Origin: Sphingomonas sp. Leaf20
Lineage (GTDB): Bacteria > Pseudomonadota > Alphaproteobacteria > Sphingomonadales > Sphingomonadaceae
Assembly (NCBI RefSeq): GCF_001421535.1
Contig: NZ_LMKN01000008.1
Span: forward strand, 586,980 to 650,979
Direction: 5' to 3'
DNA: 64,000 nucleotides
Of this stretch, positions 7,599-16,618 are shown one piece after another (position 1 is the stretch's first letter; each line of letters begins with the position of its first letter). Under the pieces are notes generated by a model. It ran no database searches. It worked only from the letters and a program-made list of their open reading frames with translations, and was not told the origin of the DNA. The position numbers were made by a program, and so were the translations under genes.

Positions 7599-9233
7599 TC
7601 AGCGGGAGAAGCCGGGCATCGGGACAATGCCCTTGCCCGATCTGGCCGGCGCCGCCGCGGGCAGCGAGCGGGTATCCGCCACGGGGTTCTGACGGTCGGG
7701 ACGCGACAGCGGACCGACGGGGGCGGTCGCACCGATCGCCGGGGTCGCATAGCCCGTCGGCGCGACCGTCGGGACGGGGCGCCGCTCGCCCGTCGTGCCG
7801 TTGCCGAGTTCGCCCAGCAGGACGCGGCCGGCATCGGTCGGCGCCTTGTACCCGTCGGTCGGCAGTGCGATGTCGGACGGGTTGTTGACCGGCTTGACCA
7901 GATACGGCGTGATGATGATCACCAGCTCGGTCTCGTTGCGCTGGAAGCTGTTCGAGCGGAACAGCGCGCCGATCACCGGCAGGCTCGCGAGCCCCGGGGT
8001 CTTGTCGTACGTGTTGTTGTGCGCGTTCGACAGCAGCCCGCTGATCATCATGCTCTGCCCCGAACCGAGCTCGACCGTCGTCTCGGTCCGCCGCGTGGTG
8101 AGGCCGGGGACGCGCGTATTGTTCAGCGTCACCGCGTTGGAATAATCGAGCTGCGACACCTCGGGACGGACGCGCAGCGAGATGCGGCCGTCGGACAGCA
8201 CCGTCGGCGTATAGGCCAGGCTGACGCCGTATTGCTTATACTCGACCGTCACCGTTCCCAGCGCCTGCGCGATCGGCACGGGCACCTCGCCGCCGGCGAG
8301 GAACGTGCCCGTCTCGCCCGACAGCGCGGTCAGGTTCGGGTTGGCGAGCGTCGAGACCTGTCCCGTCTGCTCGCCGAGATCGATCGCCGCGAGCAGGTCG
8401 AGCCCGAGCAGCCGTCCGGCCAGCCCCAGCGAGGTCGCGTTGTCGGCCTTGGCCGGAAAACCGAACAAGGTGCTGCCGGGGAACGCGCCGTTCGCGTCGA
8501 TCGGCGTGCCCGGTGCGCCGATGACTCCGGGGACGGTGGTGATCGCGCCCTGTCGCCCGCCCTGCGCGATGTTGAACAGGAAATTGCCCGATCCGCGGCT
8601 CGTCAGGTTGACGCCGATCGTCTTGACGAAGCTGCGTGACACCTCGGCGACGCGCACCTGCAGATTGACCTGCAGCGGGGTCGCGGTCTTGAGGCGTGAC
8701 AGGACCTTGGTCTGATCGCCAACGAACGCCTGGACCAGCCGTTCCGCCTCGGCGGCGTCCTCGGGTGCCGCGACGGTTCCGGTCAGCAGCACGAGGCCGT
8801 TCATCGACGTCGCGACGACCTGCGCCTCGGGCATCGCCAGCCCGAGCATCTGCTGGACCGAATCGAGGTTGTTGCCGACGCGGACGGTCGAGCTGTAGAC
8901 GATCGCGCCACCCTTCGCGGTGGCCGAAATCGTCGTCTCGCCCGTCTTCTTGCCGAAGATGTAGAGCTGGGTCGGCGACCGGACCTGGACATCGGCGATC
9001 GTGTCGTCGGCGACGAACAGGTCGCTCATCGGCCGCGACAGCGTCACCAGCCGGCCGCGACCGGTGTTGACCTGGACCAGCCCGGAGGGGGGCGCCTGCA
9101 CCGCGGCGCGCATCGTCCGCGGGGAGTTGCTCTGCGCGTCGGCGATCGCGGAGGGCGCCGTGCCTGCCGCTGCGAGGATCGCCGCAAGCGGCCATCCCAG
9201 CGGCGCGCGCAAACCTGTCATGCGGATACGCAT
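7599..9233 (-). CDS. cpaC: Tad pilus secretin CpaC
   Basis: A 544-residue type II/III secretin-family protein that forms the outer-membrane channel of the Tad pilus. It has a long signal peptide (residues about 1-33), a pilus-specific N-terminal domain with DLFVADDTIADVQV, a BON-like region, and the secretin domain with VPIAQALGTVTVEYKQYGVSL and the closing GLLSNAHNNTYDKTPGLASL segment (shown in parts). The last 80 residues are Pro/Thr-rich and variable. It starts one base after the cpaB stop. Confidence 0.94.
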   Translation of the reverse strand: MRIRMTGLRAPLGWPLAAILAAAGTAPSAIADAQSNSPRTMRAAVQAPPSGLVQVNTGRGRLVTLSRPMSDLFVADDTIADVQVRSPTQLYIFGKKTGETTISATAKGGAIVYSSTVRVGNNLDSVQQMLGLAMPEAQVVATSMNGLVLLTGTVAAPEDAAEAERLVQAFVGDQTKVLSRLKTATPLQVNLQVRVAEVSRSFVKTIGVNLTSRGSGNFLFNIAQGGRQGAITTVPGVIGAPGTPIDANGAFPGSTLFGFPAKADNATSLGLAGRLLGLDLLAAIDLGEQTGQVSTLANPNLTALSGETGTFLAGGEVPVPIAQALGTVTVEYKQYGVSLAYTPTVLSDGRISLRVRPEVSQLDYSNAVTLNNTRVPGLTTRRTETTVELGSGQSMMISGLLSNAHNNTYDKTPGLASLPVIGALFRSNSFQRNETELVIIITPYLVKPVNNPSDIALPTDGYKAPTDAGRVLLGELGNGTTGERRPVPTVAPTGYATPAIGATAPVGPLSRPDRQNPVADTRSLPAAAPARSGKGIVPMPGFSR

Positions 9234-9234
9234 C

Positions 9235-10275
9235 TTAATTCTTCCCCCCGACCGGAACGATCGTCATGCTGTTGCCGCGTGCGACGCGGATCACGGGGCC
9301 GGTAATGGCCTGGCCCGGCTGCCCCGGCGCGGTCGCGGGGGACGGCATCCCCGACGCCGCATTGCCGTTCGCGGCGACCGGCGGGCGACCCGGCACCGTG
9401 CTGCGCTGATAGCGCGATACGTCTGCACCCGTGGCATAGCTCGCCGCGCCGCCCGAAGGCTGGCTGGCGAGCCGTGCCATCATCGCGCGCTCCGCCTTGG
9501 GGTCGGTGCCTGCGGGCACCTTGATGCTGCCCGATGCGATCGCTTCCTCGAGTTCGCTCGCATTGTCCGCGATCGAGCGGAGCGACAGCGACAGCGTGCC
9601 GACCGTCTGCGCGACCGCGATCTGCTCGGCCATCCGCGGCGTCGCCTCGACCGTCACGTTGGAAAAGGTGCTCACGACCGTCTTGCCGTCCTCGCCGACC
9701 TTGTTGTCGGTACGCTGGTCGGTCGCCAGCACGCGGACGTTGCGCAGGATCGTCTCGGACACCTTCAGCGGATCGCCGTCGCCCCCGCCGGCGACCGCCT
9801 GCGTCAGCACGAGGTCGATGCGGTCGCCCGGGAACACGAAGCCCGCGACCGACGCCTGCGCCGACACCGGCACCGTCACCGCGCGCATGCCCGGCCCGAG
9901 CGCCGCCGCCAGGAACCCGCGATCCCCGGGCTTCACCAGCGCACCCTGCGTGACCGGCTGGCCCGCGGTGATGATGTTGCGGACGACCGTGCCCTGCAGC
10001 GCCTTCAGGTCGGTCTTGTCCTTCAGGTAATAGGCGTTGTCGACGAGCTCCTTGGGCCAGGGCTGAAACTTCAGCGCGGACGCGTCGAGGATCGTCCCCA
10101 CCGGCAGCGCACGCGTGGCGACGAGAACCTCGGGCCCGTCGATCGCAACGGGCTGCATCGACACTGCCGTCGCCTGCGGCGTTGCGCTGCCCGCGATCAG
10201 CGACCGGGCAAAGAATGCCGTGATCGCCGCGACGAACAACGCGCCCACCAGCAATATGACCTTGCGACTATCCAT
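9235..10275 (-). CDS. cpaB: Flp pilus assembly protein CpaB
   Basis: A 346-residue CpaB/RcpC-family protein. It has one N-terminal membrane segment (VILLVGALFVAAITAFFA), a SAF domain (VLVATRALPVGTILDASAL), and the RcpC region with the PVSAQASVAGFVFPGDRIDLVL motif. The family works in the periplasm and helps secretin and pilus stability. The C-terminal 80 residues are Pro/Gly/Ala-rich and low complexity. It is 49 bases downstream of cpaA and directly followed by cpaC. Confidence 0.93.
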   Translation of the reverse strand: MDSRKVILLVGALFVAAITAFFARSLIAGSATPQATAVSMQPVAIDGPEVLVATRALPVGTILDASALKFQPWPKELVDNAYYLKDKTDLKALQGTVVRNIITAGQPVTQGALVKPGDRGFLAAALGPGMRAVTVPVSAQASVAGFVFPGDRIDLVLTQAVAGGGDGDPLKVSETILRNVRVLATDQRTDNKVGEDGKTVVSTFSNVTVEATPRMAEQIAVAQTVGTLSLSLRSIADNASELEEAIASGSIKVPAGTDPKAERAMMARLASQPSGGAASYATGADVSRYQRSTVPGRPPVAANGNAASGMPSPATAPGQPGQAITGPVIRVARGNSMTIVPVGGKN

Positions 10276-10324
10276 GTCTCATCGTGCCTTTCGGGCGCCG
10301 GTTGGTTGATCCAACATTAAGTAT

Positions 10325-10810
10325 CTACCAGAGGGTGTTAAGGAGTGGTTCGTGCAGCACGAACAGGCCCGCGAACGCGATCGCGATGCCGTAGGGAACT
10401 TCGATCGGGGGGCTTTGCGGTCCGGGCTTCCGGCGAATCCGGCGGTCGATCAGCATCCCTGCGGTCAACACCCCGCCCGCGACCGACATCACCACCAGCA
10501 TCACCAGGAACGCCCCGATCGGCAGCCACAGCGACAGCGCGACGATCAGCTTGACGTCGCCGCCGCCCATCATCCCGAAATGGAAGACGACGCAGAAGAT
10601 CGCGAACACCGCGACCGCGATGCCCAACTGGATCGCCATGTCGGGCCAGGGCGCCATCCCACTGGCAAACCACCACAAAGGCGCCAGCAGTGCGATCGCA
10701 CCGGTCTTCCAGTTGGCGATCTCACGCACGCGCGCATCCTCGATCGCGGCCAGGACGAGCATGCCCGCCAGCGCGAAAAGTAGAAATGAAAGCGTAAAAT
10801 CCGACCCCAT
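10325..10810 (-). CDS. cpaA: Prepilin peptidase CpaA (A24 family)
   Basis: A 161-residue integral-membrane aspartyl peptidase that processes Flp prepilins and pseudopilins. Both catalytic aspartates are visible: Asp25 or so in AIEDARVREIANW, and the one in the GxGD motif, here MMGGGDVKLI. At least four hydrophobic segments are present. It is the first gene of the visible pilus cluster. In many related loci a flp pilin gene precedes it, but here the next gene upstream is a divergent hydrolase starting about 20 bases away, so the pilin must lie elsewhere. Confidence 0.92.
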   Translation of the reverse strand: MGSDFTLSFLLFALAGMLVLAAIEDARVREIANWKTGAIALLAPLWWFASGMAPWPDMAIQLGIAVAVFAIFCVVFHFGMMGGGDVKLIVALSLWLPIGAFLVMLVVMSVAGGVLTAGMLIDRRIRRKPGPQSPPIEVPYGIAIAFAGLFVLHEPLLNTLW

Positions 10811-10829
10811 GCGTTAGGTCTTAATTCCT

Positions 10830-11900
10830 ATGGCTTTCAAAAAAGTAACCGTCACGCCAATGCCCGATACCGCCCCCGCCAAAGTCGATCATTTTCCCTG
10901 CGAAATTAGTAGCTTGGTAAGCGAAAAGCCGGCCCGACCGGCGCCTTCGCGGCGATCGTTCACGCTCGCTGCCGACGCACGTCGCGCGATTCCCCCAGCG
11001 GCGCAGGTGGGGGTCTGGGAAGCACCCGATGGCTGGATGCTGCGGCGATTCGACTGGCCTGCAGAGCGTCCGCGTGGTCGTTTCCTGTTCCAGGCGGGAC
11101 GTGGCGACAGCTTCGAGAAATATCTCGAAACCATTGCGCACCTGCACCTCGCGGGGTGGTCGGTCACCTCGCTCGACTGGCGCGGGCAGGGCGGGTCGGG
11201 CCGTCTGTCGCCCGATCCCTATGTCGGTCACGTCACCGACTTCGGGGTCTATGACGCCGATCTGGCGGCCTTCTGGCAGCAGTGGCGCAGCGAGGACGGG
11301 GGCAAGAGCCCGGCGGCGATCCTCGGCCATTCGATGGGCGGGCTGCTCGTGATGCGCGCGCTTGCGGCAGGGACGATCGATCCTGCGGCCGCGATCCTCG
11401 TCGCGCCGATGCTGGGGCTGCGGTCGCCGCTCGGCGCGGAGATGTCGGGGCGTATCGCGCGCTATATGGCGCGCCGGCTGCCCATGCGCGCGGCGTGGCG
11501 GCAGAATGAACGGCCGGGCCCCGTCGCATCCCGCCAGCGGCTGTTGACGCACGACATCGAGCGGTATCGCGACGAACGCTGGTGGCACGACGCCAGCCCG
11601 GGCCTGCAACTCGGTCCGCCGAGCTGGTCGTGGCTGTCGCAGGCGTTCGACGGCTGCGCAGCGCTCGCGCGGGATCGGCGCGTCGAGGCGATTGCGGTGC
11701 CCGTGCTGATGCTCGTGGCGGACGCCGACCGGCTGGTCGACCCGCGTGCCGCTGCCCGAGTCGCGGCGCGCCTGCCCCATGCAGACCTGGTGCGGTTCGG
11801 GCCCGAATCGGCGCATGAGATCCTGCGCGAATCGGATGCGGTGCGCGACCGTGCGCTATCGGCGATGGACGGGTTCCTCGACGACGCGGTGCCGGCATGA
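10830..11900 (+). CDS. Alpha/beta hydrolase (lysophospholipase-like)
   Basis: A serine hydrolase with GHSMGG (nucleophile Ser168 in this numbering), an oxyanion region near FQAGRGDSFEKYLET, LDWRGQGGSG, an acid residue in LMLVADADRLVD and a His in SAHEIL. The pattern fits monoacylglycerol lipase/lysophospholipase PldB-like enzymes; the substrate is unknown. The start is uncertain: the first 30 codons after 10830 are AT-rich and look like promoter DNA, and relatives begin near RRAIPP, so a TTG at 10914 is an alternative. It runs divergently from cpaA and overlaps the next gene by ATGA. Confidence 0.85.
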   Translation: MAFKKVTVTPMPDTAPAKVDHFPCEISSLVSEKPARPAPSRRSFTLAADARRAIPPAAQVGVWEAPDGWMLRRFDWPAERPRGRFLFQAGRGDSFEKYLETIAHLHLAGWSVTSLDWRGQGGSGRLSPDPYVGHVTDFGVYDADLAAFWQQWRSEDGGKSPAAILGHSMGGLLVMRALAAGTIDPAAAILVAPMLGLRSPLGAEMSGRIARYMARRLPMRAAWRQNERPGPVASRQRLLTHDIERYRDERWWHDASPGLQLGPPSWSWLSQAFDGCAALARDRRVEAIAVPVLMLVADADRLVDPRAAARVAARLPHADLVRFGPESAHEILRESDAVRDRALSAMDGFLDDAVPA

Positions 11901-12991
11901 TGACACGCTACGACGTCGCGATCGTCGGCGGCGGGATGGCCGGGACCAGCCTGGCCGCCGCCATCGCTCCGGAAGCGCGCGTGCTGGTGATCGAGGGGGA
12001 GGATGCCCCCGGCTATCACGCGACGGGGCGTTCGGCCGCCTTCTGGTCGGAAACCTATGGCGGGCCGGGAATCCAGCCACTGACGACCGCGTCGGGTCCG
12101 ATCCTGCAGGTCGGCGGATTCCTCCAGCCGCTCGGATCGCTCCATATCGGTCGCGCCGGTGATGCGCGCGCGGTCGATCGGTTCATCGCGGAGTTCGCAG
12201 GAAGCGCGGTGGTGCTCGACCGTGTCGATCCGGCGACGGTCGTGCCGGGTCTGCGTCCCGAATGGACGCTCGGCGTGGCCGAGCCGAGCTGTGCCTATAT
12301 CGATGTCGCGGGCCTGCACGCGCATGAACTGGCCACCGCGAGACGCGCGGGCGCGGAGATCGTCACGCATGCGACGTTGGAGACGGCGACCCATGCCGGC
12401 GGGCAATGGACGATCGAGACCAGCGGCGGCACGTTCCGGGCCGACATGCTGGTCGATGCCGCGGGCGCCTGGGCCGATATGGTGGCGATGCGCGCCGGGG
12501 TTCGTCCGCTCGGCATGCGCCCCTATCGCCGGACGATGGTACAGCTTCGCACCGATCCGCCCGTCGCGCCGGGTCTGCCGCATGTCGCCGATATCGCGGG
12601 GGGCTTCTATTTCAAGCCCGAACCCGGCGGTCGGTTATGGCTGAGCCCGCACGACGAGACGCCCACCGATCCATGCGATGCCGCGCCCGAGGAGATCGAC
12701 GTCGCGATCGCGATCGACCGGCTCGAGCAGGCGGTCGACTGGCGCGTCGAGCAGGTCGAGCGGCGCTGGGCGGGGCTGCGGACGTTCGCGCCGGATCGTC
12801 ACCCGGTGTACGGGTTCGATCCGCGCAATCCCGCGTTCTTCTGGTGCGCGGGGCAGGGCGGGTTCGGGATCCAGACCGCGCCCGCCGCCGCGCGCCTGGC
12901 AGCGGCGCTGCTGCTGAAGCGCGCGCCGGATGCGATTGTCGCGAACATCGACGCGGAGCGCTACGCGCCCGATCGGTTCGACGCCGACTGA
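11897..12991 (+). CDS. FAD-dependent D-amino-acid dehydrogenase-like oxidoreductase
   Basis: A 364-residue DAO-family flavoprotein. The dinucleotide-binding motif is VAIVGGGMAGTSLA at residues 6-19, followed by EGEDAPGYHATGRSAAFWSE, a pattern close to D-arginine dehydrogenases, and a second FAD contact in the C-terminal FWCAGQGGFGIQTAPAA. The reaction is probably oxidative deamination of a D- or secondary amine substrate to an imino acid, with electrons passed to the respiratory chain; the exact substrate cannot be told. Its ATG overlaps the stop of the hydrolase gene, so the two are translated together. Confidence 0.85.
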   Translation: MMTRYDVAIVGGGMAGTSLAAAIAPEARVLVIEGEDAPGYHATGRSAAFWSETYGGPGIQPLTTASGPILQVGGFLQPLGSLHIGRAGDARAVDRFIAEFAGSAVVLDRVDPATVVPGLRPEWTLGVAEPSCAYIDVAGLHAHELATARRAGAEIVTHATLETATHAGGQWTIETSGGTFRADMLVDAAGAWADMVAMRAGVRPLGMRPYRRTMVQLRTDPPVAPGLPHVADIAGGFYFKPEPGGRLWLSPHDETPTDPCDAAPEEIDVAIAIDRLEQAVDWRVEQVERRWAGLRTFAPDRHPVYGFDPRNPAFFWCAGQGGFGIQTAPAAARLAAALLLKRAPDAIVANIDAERYAPDRFDAD

Positions 12992-13017
12992 TCGCGGCGG
13001 CGTCGGACGGCAAGCGG

Positions 13018-13491
13018 TCAGCGGCGTCGCGCTGCTCCGGGTGCGATCGACGCGACCGCGGCATCGCTGGCGAGCTTGTCGGCGCGCTCGTTTTCTGGGT
13101 GGCCGGCATGGCCCTTGACCCATTGCCACTCGATCTTGTGTCGCGCCACCGCAGCCAGCAGCGCGTGCCAGAGTTCGGCGTTCTTGACGGGCTTCTTGTC
13201 GGCGGTCTTCCAGCCGTTGCGCTGCCAGCCCTTCACCCACTTGGTCAGCCCGTCCATGACGTACTTGCTGTCGGTGTACAGCGTCACCGCGCAGGGCCGC
13301 GTCAGGATGTTCAGCGCCTCGATCGCCGCGGTCATCTCCATGCGGTTGTTCGTCGTCTGCGCATCGCCGCCCGACAATTCCTTCTCGTGCACGCCCATCC
13401 GGATCACCGCGCCCCAGCCGCCGGGGCCGGGATTGCCCTTGCAGGCGCCGTCGGTGAAAATCTCCACCTTCGTCATCACGTCGTCAGTCAT
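13018..13491 (-). CDS. rnhA: Ribonuclease HI
   Basis: A 157-residue RNase HI, which cuts RNA in RNA-DNA hybrids. The start is the ATG at 13491, whose ATGA overlaps the thrB stop; a longer reading into thrB would be unlike the family. Catalytic acids are Asp14 ([17 protein letters not shown]), Glu52 (NNRMEM), Asp74 (LYTDSKYV) and the Asp in [12 protein letters not shown]. The KGH motif of the family is also present. It is the third gene of ispH-thrB-rnhA, an order common in alphaproteobacteria. Confidence 0.96.
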   Translation of the reverse strand: MTDDVMTKVEIFTDGACKGNPGPGGWGAVIRMGVHEKELSGGDAQTTNNRMEMTAAIEALNILTRPCAVTLYTDSKYVMDGLTKWVKGWQRNGWKTADKKPVKNAELWHALLAAVARHKIEWQWVKGHAGHPENERADKLASDAAVASIAPGAARRR

Positions 13492-14438
13492 GCAAACAGA
13501 TCGTCCTTGCGATACGCGTCGAGTCGCCGCCAATAGGCCAGCGGATCCTTGCGCGTCACCAGCGCATCCGCCGGTGTGTTGACCCAGTCCCATGCCCGCG
13601 TGAGCAGGAATCGCAGGCAGGCACCCTGCGCGAGCGTCGGCAACGCCGCGCGCTCGGCCACCGACAACGGCGCGACGCTGGTATATCCATCGATCAGCGC
13701 GCGGCCGATCGCCGGGTCGAAACGCCGGCCCTCGGCGTCGAACGACCAGGCGGTGTGCATCACCGCGAGATCATAGGCGCGGATGTCGGTGCACGCGAAA
13801 TAGAAGTCGATGATCCCCGTCACCCGGTCGCCGAGCATCAGGACATTGTCGGGAAACAGGTCGGAATGGATCGCCGCGACCGGCAGATCGCGCGGCCAGT
13901 CGGCAAGGACCGCGCCCAGGGCGGTGTCGACGCGGTCGTACAGCCCCGGCTCGATCGTCTCCATCCCGCGTCCGCACCGTTCGAGAAGCGGACGCCACGT
14001 GTCCGCACCGAGCGGGTTCGGCCTCGCCTGCGCGAAGTCGGCGAGGTCGGTATGGATGCGGCCCATCGCCGCGCCCGCGGCATGCGCCTGTCGCGGCGTC
14101 GGGTGCGAGACCGAGACGCCCGTCAGGAACTCGATCAGGCACGCGGCGCGGCCCGCGAGCTGCTGGATCGCGACGCAGCGGCGGTCCGGCAGCGCGCGCG
14201 GGACCGGATTGCCCGCGGCCGCCAGATGGTCGAGCATCGCCAGGAAGAAGGGCAGGTCGTCGGTCGACGTCCATTCCTCGTACAGCGTCAGGATGAAGCG
14301 GTCGGCGGTCGTCTCGACCAGGTAGTTGCTGTTCTGGACGCCCTCGGCGATCCCCTTTGCCGACAGCAGCTCGCCGCGATCGAACCGCGCGAGGAAGTCG
14401 CCAAGCGCTTCGGCCGAGACGTGCGTATAGACCGCCAC
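13488..14438 (-). CDS. thrB: Homoserine kinase (ThrB type II, APH fold)
   Basis: A 316-residue kinase that phosphorylates L-homoserine in threonine synthesis. It belongs to the aminoglycoside-phosphotransferase-like form of ThrB found in alphaproteobacteria and pseudomonads, not the GHMP form. Diagnostic are the N-terminal [31 protein letters not shown], and the catalytic loop [20 protein letters not shown] followed by IDFYFACTD. It begins 3 bases after ispH and overlaps rnhA by 4 bases. Confidence 0.95.
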   Translation of the reverse strand: MAVYTHVSAEALGDFLARFDRGELLSAKGIAEGVQNSNYLVETTADRFILTLYEEWTSTDDLPFFLAMLDHLAAAGNPVPRALPDRRCVAIQQLAGRAACLIEFLTGVSVSHPTPRQAHAAGAAMGRIHTDLADFAQARPNPLGADTWRPLLERCGRGMETIEPGLYDRVDTALGAVLADWPRDLPVAAIHSDLFPDNVLMLGDRVTGIIDFYFACTDIRAYDLAVMHTAWSFDAEGRRFDPAIGRALIDGYTSVAPLSVAERAALPTLAQGACLRFLLTRAWDWVNTPADALVTRKDPLAYWRRLDAYRKDDLFA

Positions 14439-14441
14439 GCG

Positions 14442-15446
14442 TCAGGCCGCGGCTTCGAGTCCGCGGGGCAGCTTGAACGCGATCGTCTCGCGCGTGGTCT
14501 CGACCTCGCGCTCCGAGACCTCGAACCGCTCCGACAGCCGGTCGACCAGCTCGCGCACGAGCAATTCGGGGGCCGACGCGCCGGCGGTGATCCCGAGCGT
14601 TCCGACGCCCGCGAGGAAGTCCCAGTCGAGTTCGCTCGCGCGCTGGATGAGCATCGCGGGCGTGCCCTCGCGTAGCGCGACCTCGACGAGCCGCACCGAG
14701 TTGGACGAGTTGGGCGCACCGATCACCAGCATCGCGTCGCAGCCATGCGCGATCGCCTTGACCGCCGCCTGGCGGTTCGAGGTCGCGTAGCAGATGTCCT
14801 CGCCGCGCGGCGGCTGCATCTCGGGGAAACGGCGCTGCAGCGTCGCGACGACCGCGGCGGTGTCGTCGACGGACAGCGTGGTCTGCGTGAGGAAGGCGAG
14901 GTTGGCGGGGTCGGCGGGGGTGAAGCCCTCGGCATCCTCGACCGTCTCGATCAGCGACATCGCGCCTTCGGGGACCTGGCCGAACGTGCCGATCACCTCG
15001 GGATGCCCGGCGTGACCGATGAACACGATATGCCGCCCTTGCGCGACCAGCCGCTCGGCCTGGCGGTGCACCTTCGATACCAGCGGACACGTCGCATCGA
15101 GATATTCGAGACCGCGCGCCTGCGCATCGAGCGGTACCGATTTGGGAACGCCGTGCGCCGAGAACACGACCGGTGCATCGTCGGGCACCTCGCTCAGATC
15201 CTCGACGAACACCGCGCCCTGCGCCTTGAGCGTGTCGACGACGAACTTGTTGTGGACGATCTCGTGACGGACATAGACGGGTGCGCCATGCTTCTCGATC
15301 GCTAGCTCGACGATGCGGATCGCACGGTCGACGCCGGCGCAGAAGCCGCGTGGTGCCGCGATCAGCAGTTCGAGCGCGGGTTTGTCGCCGCGCGTCGTCG
15401 CGGGAACGGCTGCGGGGTCTGCGGCGGACTCTGCGGGGATGCTCAT
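14442..15446 (-). CDS. ispH: 4-hydroxy-3-methylbut-2-enyl diphosphate reductase
   Basis: IspH is the last enzyme of the MEP isoprenoid pathway and makes IPP and DMAPP using a [4Fe-4S] cluster. The three cluster cysteines are visible in [12 protein letters not shown] (Cys36), [11 protein letters not shown] and [10 protein letters not shown]. The TGVP-like and NSSNSVRL substrate loops are present. The first 22 residues are a variable extension before the conserved [10 protein letters not shown]. The length of 334 is normal. It heads the ispH-thrB-rnhA cluster. Confidence 0.96.
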   Translation of the reverse strand: MSIPAESAADPAAVPATTRGDKPALELLIAAPRGFCAGVDRAIRIVELAIEKHGAPVYVRHEIVHNKFVVDTLKAQGAVFVEDLSEVPDDAPVVFSAHGVPKSVPLDAQARGLEYLDATCPLVSKVHRQAERLVAQGRHIVFIGHAGHPEVIGTFGQVPEGAMSLIETVEDAEGFTPADPANLAFLTQTTLSVDDTAAVVATLQRRFPEMQPPRGEDICYATSNRQAAVKAIAHGCDAMLVIGAPNSSNSVRLVEVALREGTPAMLIQRASELDWDFLAGVGTLGITAGASAPELLVRELVDRLSERFEVSEREVETTRETIAFKLPRGLEAAA

Positions 15447-15565
15447 AGTCGTCGGGCTCTACGCGATTGCTTGCCTGGACGAAAGCCGGTTCCTATGGTG
15501 CGCGGCGACAGGGGCCGGTGCGATTGCGCAGGCCCTTTCGCTCGTTCGAGAAGGTACGCGTCCCC

Positions 15566-16204
15566 GTGAAAGCCCCCATCCTTGCCGCTTCGATCCTCGC
15601 GCTCACCTTGGGCGGCTGTGCGTCGAAGGGTGAAATCGACGCGACCGGTGGCATCTCCGCCATTCGCTCGGCCTGCCCGACCGTGGCGGTTCCGGCCGCG
15701 ACCGGGGACATCACCATGTTCGACCCGGTCACCAGCCGCGACCAGTCGGCGATCGACGTCACCGCACTGATGACCAACGTCCGCTCGACCTGCGCCGACG
15801 CGACCGATCCGATCCTGACCACCGTGACCTTCACGGTACAGGCGCGGCGCGCGCGGACCGAGGCGGCGCGCGACGTGACGGTGCCGTACTTCGTGACGGT
15901 CGTCCGCGGCGGCAGCGCGGTGGTCGCCAAGCGCGTCGGTCGCGTCTCGCTGCATTTCGATGCCGGACAGGCGCGCGCACAGGCCGATGGCCAGGGCACG
16001 GCGACGATAACGCGCGCCGCCGCCACGCTGCCGCCCGAAGTGCGCGAGCGGCTGACGCGCAAGCGCAAGGCGGGGGACGAGGATGCCGCCGTCGATCCGC
16101 TCAGCACCCCCGAGGTGCGCCAGGCCGTCCAGCGCGCGACGTTCGAAGCCCTGGTCGGCTTCCAGCTCACCGATGCGCAGCTGAAGTACAACGCCACCCG
16201 CTGA
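15566..16204 (+). CDS. Conserved lipoprotein of unknown function
   Basis: A 212-residue protein with a lipoprotein signal. The start is taken as GTG at 15566, because GAGAAGG lies about 10 bases upstream and the signal peptide KAPILAASILALTLGGC then ends in a good lipobox. The mature part has a predicted beta-rich body (VTFTVQARRARTEAARDVTVPYFVTV, shown for orientation in part as TVPYFVTVVRGG) and a C-terminal helical segment FEALVGFQLTDAQLKYN. The function is unknown. A perfect hairpin at 16241-16266 ends the unit before the glycine riboswitch. Confidence 0.75.
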   Translation: MKAPILAASILALTLGGCASKGEIDATGGISAIRSACPTVAVPAATGDITMFDPVTSRDQSAIDVTALMTNVRSTCADATDPILTTVTFTVQARRARTEAARDVTVPYFVTVVRGGSAVVAKRVGRVSLHFDAGQARAQADGQGTATITRAAATLPPEVRERLTRKRKAGDEDAAVDPLSTPEVRQAVQRATFEALVGFQLTDAQLKYNATR

Positions 16205-16240
16205 CGCCGCCTAATCGGACCGGGGTTGTCGCAGACGATT

Positions 16241-16266
16241 CGTTCTCCCGCGCGCGCGGGAGAACG
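16241..16266 (+). terminator. Hairpin after the lipoprotein gene
   Basis: A perfect 26-base palindrome, CGTTCTCCCGCG followed by CGCGGGAGAACG with two bases between, 36 bases after the lipoprotein stop. The following GGGAGTTTCG has a short T run. It probably isolates the lipoprotein gene from the glycine operon. Confidence 0.6.
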
Positions 16267-16367
16267 GGAGTTTCGACAATCTCGGGCCGCGAACACCAAG
16301 CCCGATTGACTAAGATTGTGCGGCGCGTCACAGCTTGGCGCGTCGATGTCGGGCAACCGGCATGGCA

Positions 16368-16568
16368 CCGCGCGGGAGAGCGTTTCCGGTCCTTTGAGGG
16401 CTGATGGAACCGCCGAAGGAGCAACCACCCCGGAATCTCTCAGGCACCAGAGACCGCGCGGGGCTGATCGACACTCTGGAAAGCGTCCTGGCGTCCGCGC
16501 CGAGGGCCACCGAAGGGGTAAGCCGCCAATCAGGCGGTGAAAGCTCTCAGGTTCCGTGACAGAGGGGG
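16368..16568 (+). promoter_or_regulatory. Tandem glycine riboswitch
   Basis: Two glycine aptamers in a row precede gcvT. Aptamer 1 (16368-16460) has CGGGAGAG, GCCGAAGGAGCAA and TCTCAGGCA; aptamer 2 (16472-16568) has CTCTGGAAAG, CACCGAAGGGGTAAGCC, GGTGAAAGCTCTCAGG and a closing GACAGAGGG. These are the conserved glycine-aptamer boxes. In known examples glycine binding turns on expression of the cleavage system. The 100 bases upstream (16267-16367) hold the presumed promoter, with no strong consensus visible to me. Confidence 0.95.
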
Positions 16569-16618
16569 TCGGATCGCAGCACCACAGGGTGCCGCGCGCC
16601 CCTTCGACGGAGACCGAC

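Noticed and set aside
16556..16618. An earlier gcvT start at 16556
   Set aside because: It lies in the 3' stem of the second glycine aptamer, has no ribosome-binding site, and would add 21 residues not typical of the family; ATG at 16619 has ACGGAGA in the right place.
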